The translations under genes and the position numbers were made by a program. A stretch of DNA of 8,511 bases. It comes from Rickettsiales bacterium (GTDB lineage: Bacteria; Pseudomonadota; Alphaproteobacteria; Rickettsiales; Rickettsiaceae). Under the pieces are notes generated by a model. It was not told the origin of the DNA, ran no database searches, and worked only from the letters and a program-made list of their open reading frames with translations. This document shows positions 5,370 to 8,511 of the stretch, piece after piece; the first letter of the stretch is position 1, and each line of letters opens with the position of its first letter. The DNA is taken from positions 1 to 8,511 of the forward strand of contig CANGHM010000013.1 in the NCBI GenBank assembly GCA_947453775.1, written 5' to 3'.

Positions 5370-6806
5370 TTAATTCATTAGACCTAAGTCTAAATCCTCA
5401 TCTTCTTTAAATTTAGTATTACCGCTATGGATATTAAGTAATTTTAATTTTCTATGCAAAGCTGAGCGCTCCATTCCCACAAAAGCAGAGGTGCGAGAAA
5501 TATTATTATTGAATCTACTCATTTGCGAGGTCAAATACTGCTTTTCAAACATCTCTCTTGCCTCTCGTAAAGTCAAAGACATAACGCCCACCAAACTATC
5601 GATATGACCAATATTACCGGAGGCAAAATTTGTGATATTTTGCGGCAACATATCAGGCTTAATGATTCGATCTTCCTCTTGTACAAGAGGATTCATAATC
5701 ATTGACCACTCTACCACATTCCTTAATTCCCTTATATTACCCGGCCAGTTATACGATTGAAGCGTAGCAACTGCCTCAGGTGAAAATTCCCTGTGTTTTA
5801 AGCCTGAAGATTTAACCAACTGAGTAACAAAATGAGCTACAAGCATTTGAATATCTTCTTTATGCTCTGATAGATCTGGGATATTTAATGGATAAACATT
5901 AAGTCTATAATACAGATCCTTTCTAAATCTACCAGCCTCTACCTCAGCCTCAATATTTTTAGCTGTAGCTGCAATAATTCTTAAGTCTACTTTAACTAAT
6001 TTACCATTTTTCTCAAATGTACCCTCGTGTATTAAACTAAGAAGTTTGGTTTGAATAAGAGTTGGTAAATCCGCCACCTCATCAATATACAAAGTACCAT
6101 TGTTTGCCGCTTCAATTATACTGATTCTTTTAGTCATTGCAGCATTGAGGTCTGTCTTATCAGTATCGCCAAAAAGCTCTTGTTGCACACGTTCAGAAGA
6201 CATGCCCGTAGGGCTAAATAAGATGAATGGACCATTGGAATTTTTGGATTTTTTGTGAAATACTCTTGCAAATAACTCCTTGCCCACCCCAGCATTACCA
6301 GTAATTAATACTCTGCCTGAAGTAGATGCTATTTTATCTATATAGCCTTTAAGCTTAGTAATACAAACAGAAGATCCCACGATCTCTGTTCTATCGATTA
6401 CCTTTGCTTTAAGATCGATATTTTCCCGCTTAAGCTTAGATGACTCACACGCTCTTTTTAATAAAATAATAAGCTTATCGTGTGTAAAAGGTTTTTCAAT
6501 ATAGTCGTAAGCTCCAAGCTTAATAGCGGTAACCGCTGTTTGTATTGTACCATGACCACTAATTACTATTATAGGCATTAAAGGATAGCGTTTTTTCACT
6601 AACTCTAAAATTCCCAAACCATCTATCTCACTACCTTGCAACCATATATCTAATATAATAGCACCTGGTACCTTTTGATTTATTCTTTCCATCACTTCCG
6701 TGCTATTAGCAGCAGTGCGAGGGGAAAAACCTTCCTCTTTTAAAATCTCAGATATCAAATCGCTAATATCTTTTTCATCATCCACAATTAAAACATCTAA
6801 ACTCAT
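5370..6806 (-). CDS. ntrX: NtrX-type response regulator (receiver, AAA+, Fis-like HTH)
   Basis: This is a cytoplasmic response regulator of the NtrY/NtrX two-component family. The receiver domain (about 1-120) has the acidic pair D9-D10, phospho-acceptor D53, switch residue S83 and K105. The AAA+ domain (about 140-370) has Walker A GNAGVGKE (170-177), Walker B TLYIDE (238-243), arginines at 293-301 and the sensor II region PGNIRELRN (355-363). A Fis-type helix-turn-helix occupies about 415-458. After ELFG (210-213) the sigma54-contacting GAFTGA loop is replaced by unrelated sequence ([14 protein letters not shown]), as reported for alphaproteobacterial NtrX proteins, so it probably acts without sigma54. 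No sensor gene ntrY is adjacent. The start is fixed by the family-typical opening LDVLIVDDE, yet no ribosome binding site is visible; a TATAAT (6810-6815) sits 3 bp before the ATG, so the transcript may be leaderless. It follows trmB in the same direction after 138 bp. Confidence 0.93.
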   Translation of the reverse strand: MSLDVLIVDDEKDISDLISEILKEEGFSPRTAANSTEVMERINQKVPGAIILDIWLQGSEIDGLGILELVKKRYPLMPIIVISGHGTIQTAVTAIKLGAYDYIEKPFTHDKLIILLKRACESSKLKRENIDLKAKVIDRTEIVGSSVCITKLKGYIDKIASTSGRVLITGNAGVGKELFARVFHKKSKNSNGPFILFSPTGMSSERVQQELFGDTDKTDLNAAMTKRISIIEAANNGTLYIDEVADLPTLIQTKLLSLIHEGTFEKNGKLVKVDLRIIAATAKNIEAEVEAGRFRKDLYYRLNVYPLNIPDLSEHKEDIQMLVAHFVTQLVKSSGLKHREFSPEAVATLQSYNWPGNIRELRNVVEWSMIMNPLVQEEDRIIKPDMLPQNITNFASGNIGHIDSLVGVMSLTLREAREMFEKQYLTSQMSRFNNNISRTSAFVGMERSALHRKLKLLNIHSGNTKFKEDEDLDLGLMN

Positions 6807-6853
6807 AATATTATACAGTAATTAATAGGTTAGTTTAATCTACATATATGACA

Positions 6854-6886
6854 CTAACTTGATTTGTAAGTCATATCAATCTCCTT
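6854..6886 (-). other. Six-codon ORF with strong ribosome binding site upstream of ntrX
   Basis: On the - strand AAGGAG (6881-6886) is the best Shine-Dalgarno sequence in the window. It lies 6 bp before an ATG (6872-6874) that opens only MTYKSS before a TAG at 6854-6856. The ntrX start is 47 bases further on and itself lacks a Shine-Dalgarno. It could be a regulatory leader ORF, the relic of a lost gene, or chance. Confidence 0.3.
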
Positions 6887-6944
6887 AGATTAAAAAAATC
6901 CAAAAAGTTCAAAAGCATTGTAAATTAATCACCCCTAGGTTCAA

Positions 6945-7595
6945 TCATTTTTTATATACCAAAGCAAAAATTTTTCTTTCCTCCATTAAAGCTATTTTAT
7001 GATATTTAGTAGGGCAATATCCAGTAAAATATGTGCTCAAATTAATATTATTTACTAAAACAACCTTATCTTGAGGCATCATACTTATAACATTTATAAA
7101 ATAACTTTCTATGTCGGTAATAAATTTTAAGACCCCTAAAACATTAAGCTTTTGTTCTATTATACCAAATCTTTCATAATTTAATAATCTTCTTTTATTA
7201 TATCTTTTTTTCGTCCATGGATCAGGAAAAAAGACATAAAAAGCTTCCACACTATTATCTCTAATACTATATAGTATATCATTAATATCACCAGAATAGA
7301 TGAAAAGATTGTTGATAGGATGATTTTTACATAATTTTAACAAGTTGCATATCCCATTCAAATATACTTCAGCACCTATAAAACACTTATCAGGATTAGC
7401 CAAAGCAGCCGCATAAAGATGCTCTCCGTAACCAAAACCTATTTCAACATGTATATTTTGCAAGCTTGATAATTTATTAATATCTAAAGCATAAAGTGGT
7501 AAAATTTCATCTAGCAAAGATACTGCAGTTTGACTTAAACTTTTGCCTATTCTACGAGCGTAGCTCTTGATTTTTATAGTATTATTTGTCATCAT
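6945..7595 (-). CDS. trmB: tRNA (guanine-N7-)-methyltransferase
   Basis: TrmB is an S-adenosylmethionine-dependent enzyme that makes 7-methylguanosine at position 46 in the variable loop of tRNAs. Family signatures are all here: RRIGKSLS near the N-terminus (14-21), the SAM-binding loop VEIGFGYGEHL (50-60), the acidic residue E76 in GAEVY, D103 after strand 4, the hallmark FPDPWTKKRYNKRR (123-136), TD at 160-161 and the C-terminal TKYHKIAL-x-x-ERKIF block (196-210). Length (216 residues) is normal for a compact bacterial TrmB. Two Met codons stand side by side at the start with only a weak AGTGA site in front, so either may be used. The gene is divergent from the NlpD-like gene, with 52 bp between the starts. 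Base composition is markedly AT-rich, about 30 percent G+C in the lines I sampled. Confidence 0.94.
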   Translation of the reverse strand: MMTNNTIKIKSYARRIGKSLSQTAVSLLDEILPLYALDINKLSSLQNIHVEIGFGYGEHLYAAALANPDKCFIGAEVYLNGICNLLKLCKNHPINNLFIYSGDINDILYSIRDNSVEAFYVFFPDPWTKKRYNKRRLLNYERFGIIEQKLNVLGVLKFITDIESYFINVISMMPQDKVVLVNNINLSTYFTGYCPTKYHKIALMEERKIFALVYKK

Positions 7596-7647
7596 TATTT
7601 CACTATTAAAATTTTCAACACCTATTTAAAAATCAACCAAATATCAA

Positions 7648-8511
7648 ATGTTTCAATTGATCAAATTTTTTAAATTTAACACATTATCAATATTAATTCT
7701 GTCACTATCTGGTTGCTTAAAATTTCAAAAGCCAGCTATAATTATACTTAAAGACTCTTCTGCAAAAAACACTCAAGAGAAATATTTTTCACCTGCCACT
7801 GACACCGAAATTATCTCTCACGATATAGAGCTTCCGAAAAAGAGTAGTGATAATTTAAATATATCTAATTTGCAGGATTTTCAAGTATCGGAAGAACAAA
7901 TACATCACAATCAAAAAGAAAAAAACAATATCAATGAGTCATCTATATCAGAAAATCATAGTAATGATACTATCAACGCTGGCAGTGAAAAATTATCAGA
8001 GGTTAATCAAAACAATAACATTAATGTAAATAATGCAGAAGACAGACCAGATACTCTGGATCTAAATACCGAGCTTACAAATATATTATCAGAAGAAAAA
8101 TCAAATAAAAATGAACCAATTCAAAATCAATCAGAGAAAAAAATTCCCGAAGGGTTAACAACAACTTTATTAAAGCCACTTGAAGGTAAATTAATTCAAT
8201 CTTTTACCAATACTCATTCAGGAATCAATATTGAAGCTAAGCTAGGAGCGGAGATAAAAAATCCTTACGATGGACAAGTAGTTTTTTCTGCTTTTGATAA
8301 AAAATTCGGCAATTTAGTTATTATCAAGCTTAAAGACAGTAATTTCTTCATTGCTTTTGCTCATCTAGACGACTTGATATTAACTAAAAGCCAACAAGTA
8401 ACAAGGGGACAAGTCATAGGCTATGTGGGACAAACAGGCAACGTAGATAACCCTCAGTTACATATTGCAATTAAACACGACAAATCATCAATAGATCCAA
8501 CACTATACTTA
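7648..8511 (+). CDS. NlpD-like lipoprotein with degenerate M23/LytM domain (3' end outside window)
   Basis: The frame is open for 288 codons from ATG 7648 to the window edge. A basic and hydrophobic signal peptide ends in the lipobox LSGC with lipidation at C23, so the product should be an envelope lipoprotein. Residues 25-165 are low-complexity, rich in Asn, Ser, Glu and Lys, with no LysM motif seen. Residues 174-288 are an M23/LytM domain: LLKPLEGKLIQSF, HSGINIEA, NPYDGQVVFSA, GNLVIIK, FAHLD, and GQTGNVDNPQLHIAI. Two of the metal ligands are changed: the first motif reads H190-x-x-x-N194 instead of HxxxD, and the HxH motif reads Q270-L-H272. E. coli NlpD is likewise degenerate and works by activating the amidase AmiC at division, so I infer a regulatory role, not peptidase activity. 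No clear ribosome binding site precedes the ATG. The protein is nearly complete, because family members end soon after NPLRYL-like sequence (here DPTLYL). Confidence 0.85.
   Translation, partial: MFQLIKFFKFNTLSILILSLSGCLKFQKPAIIILKDSSAKNTQEKYFSPATDTEIISHDIELPKKSSDNLNISNLQDFQVSEEQIHHNQKEKNNINESSISENHSNDTINAGSEKLSEVNQNNNINVNNAEDRPDTLDLNTELTNILSEEKSNKNEPIQNQSEKKIPEGLTTTLLKPLEGKLIQSFTNTHSGINIEAKLGAEIKNPYDGQVVFSAFDKKFGNLVIIKLKDSNFFIAFAHLDDLILTKSQQVTRGQVIGYVGQTGNVDNPQLHIAIKHDKSSIDPTLYL

Noticed and set aside
5351..5410. A 19-codon + strand ORF overlapping the 3' end of ntrX, with AGGAGAT about 32 bases upstream.
   Set aside because: The spacing is far too long for the ribosome binding site, the ORF is antisense to conserved ntrX sequence, and nothing about its composition suggests coding.

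Overview
The window comes from an AT-rich alphaproteobacterium, most likely a host-associated member of the Rickettsiales or a close relative. The evidence is the combination of an NtrX-type regulator without a sigma54-contact motif, an ankyrin-repeat gene remnant, dispersed intergenic repeats, loose gene spacing and very AT-rich intergenic DNA. The family-level assignment is inference; no rRNA or other phylogenetic marker is present.

Layout. Bases 1-494 hold no intact gene. They contain an 88-bp dispersed repeat (30-117), a decayed ankyrin-repeat coding fragment (about 120-329) and the control region of nrdA with two NrdR-box-like sites (384-429). Bases 495-3361 are a two-gene ribonucleotide reductase operon, nrdA and nrdB, on the + strand, with active-site and radical residues intact. 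Bases 3362-3579 hold a strong hairpin that can serve as a bidirectional terminator, followed by a second, inverted copy of the same dispersed repeat (3452-3540), so the nrdAB block is bracketed by inverted repeats. Bases 3580-5136 (- strand) encode an unrecognised 518-residue, lysine-rich protein with its own near-consensus promoter and a tandemly duplicated 37-38-residue unit near its C-terminus. Bases 5370-6806 (-) encode NtrX, and 6945-7595 (-) encode TrmB, the tRNA m7G46 methyltransferase. A divergent + strand gene starting at 7648 and running off the end of the window encodes an NlpD-like lipoprotein with a degenerate M23/LytM domain.

Functionally the genes are mostly housekeeping: dNTP supply (nrdAB), tRNA modification (trmB), envelope and cell-separation control (nlpD-like) and signal transduction (ntrX). 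NrdA lacks the N-terminal ATP-cone that senses dATP in E. coli NrdA, so transcriptional control by NrdR, for which paired boxes are visible, may carry more of the regulation. The accessory material is the orphan 518-residue gene, the repeats around it and around nrdAB, and the ankyrin remnant. I see no complete mobile element, CRISPR array, tRNA or rRNA, and nothing that makes a convincing new multigene system. The best candidates for novelty are the orphan protein and the repeat arrangement.
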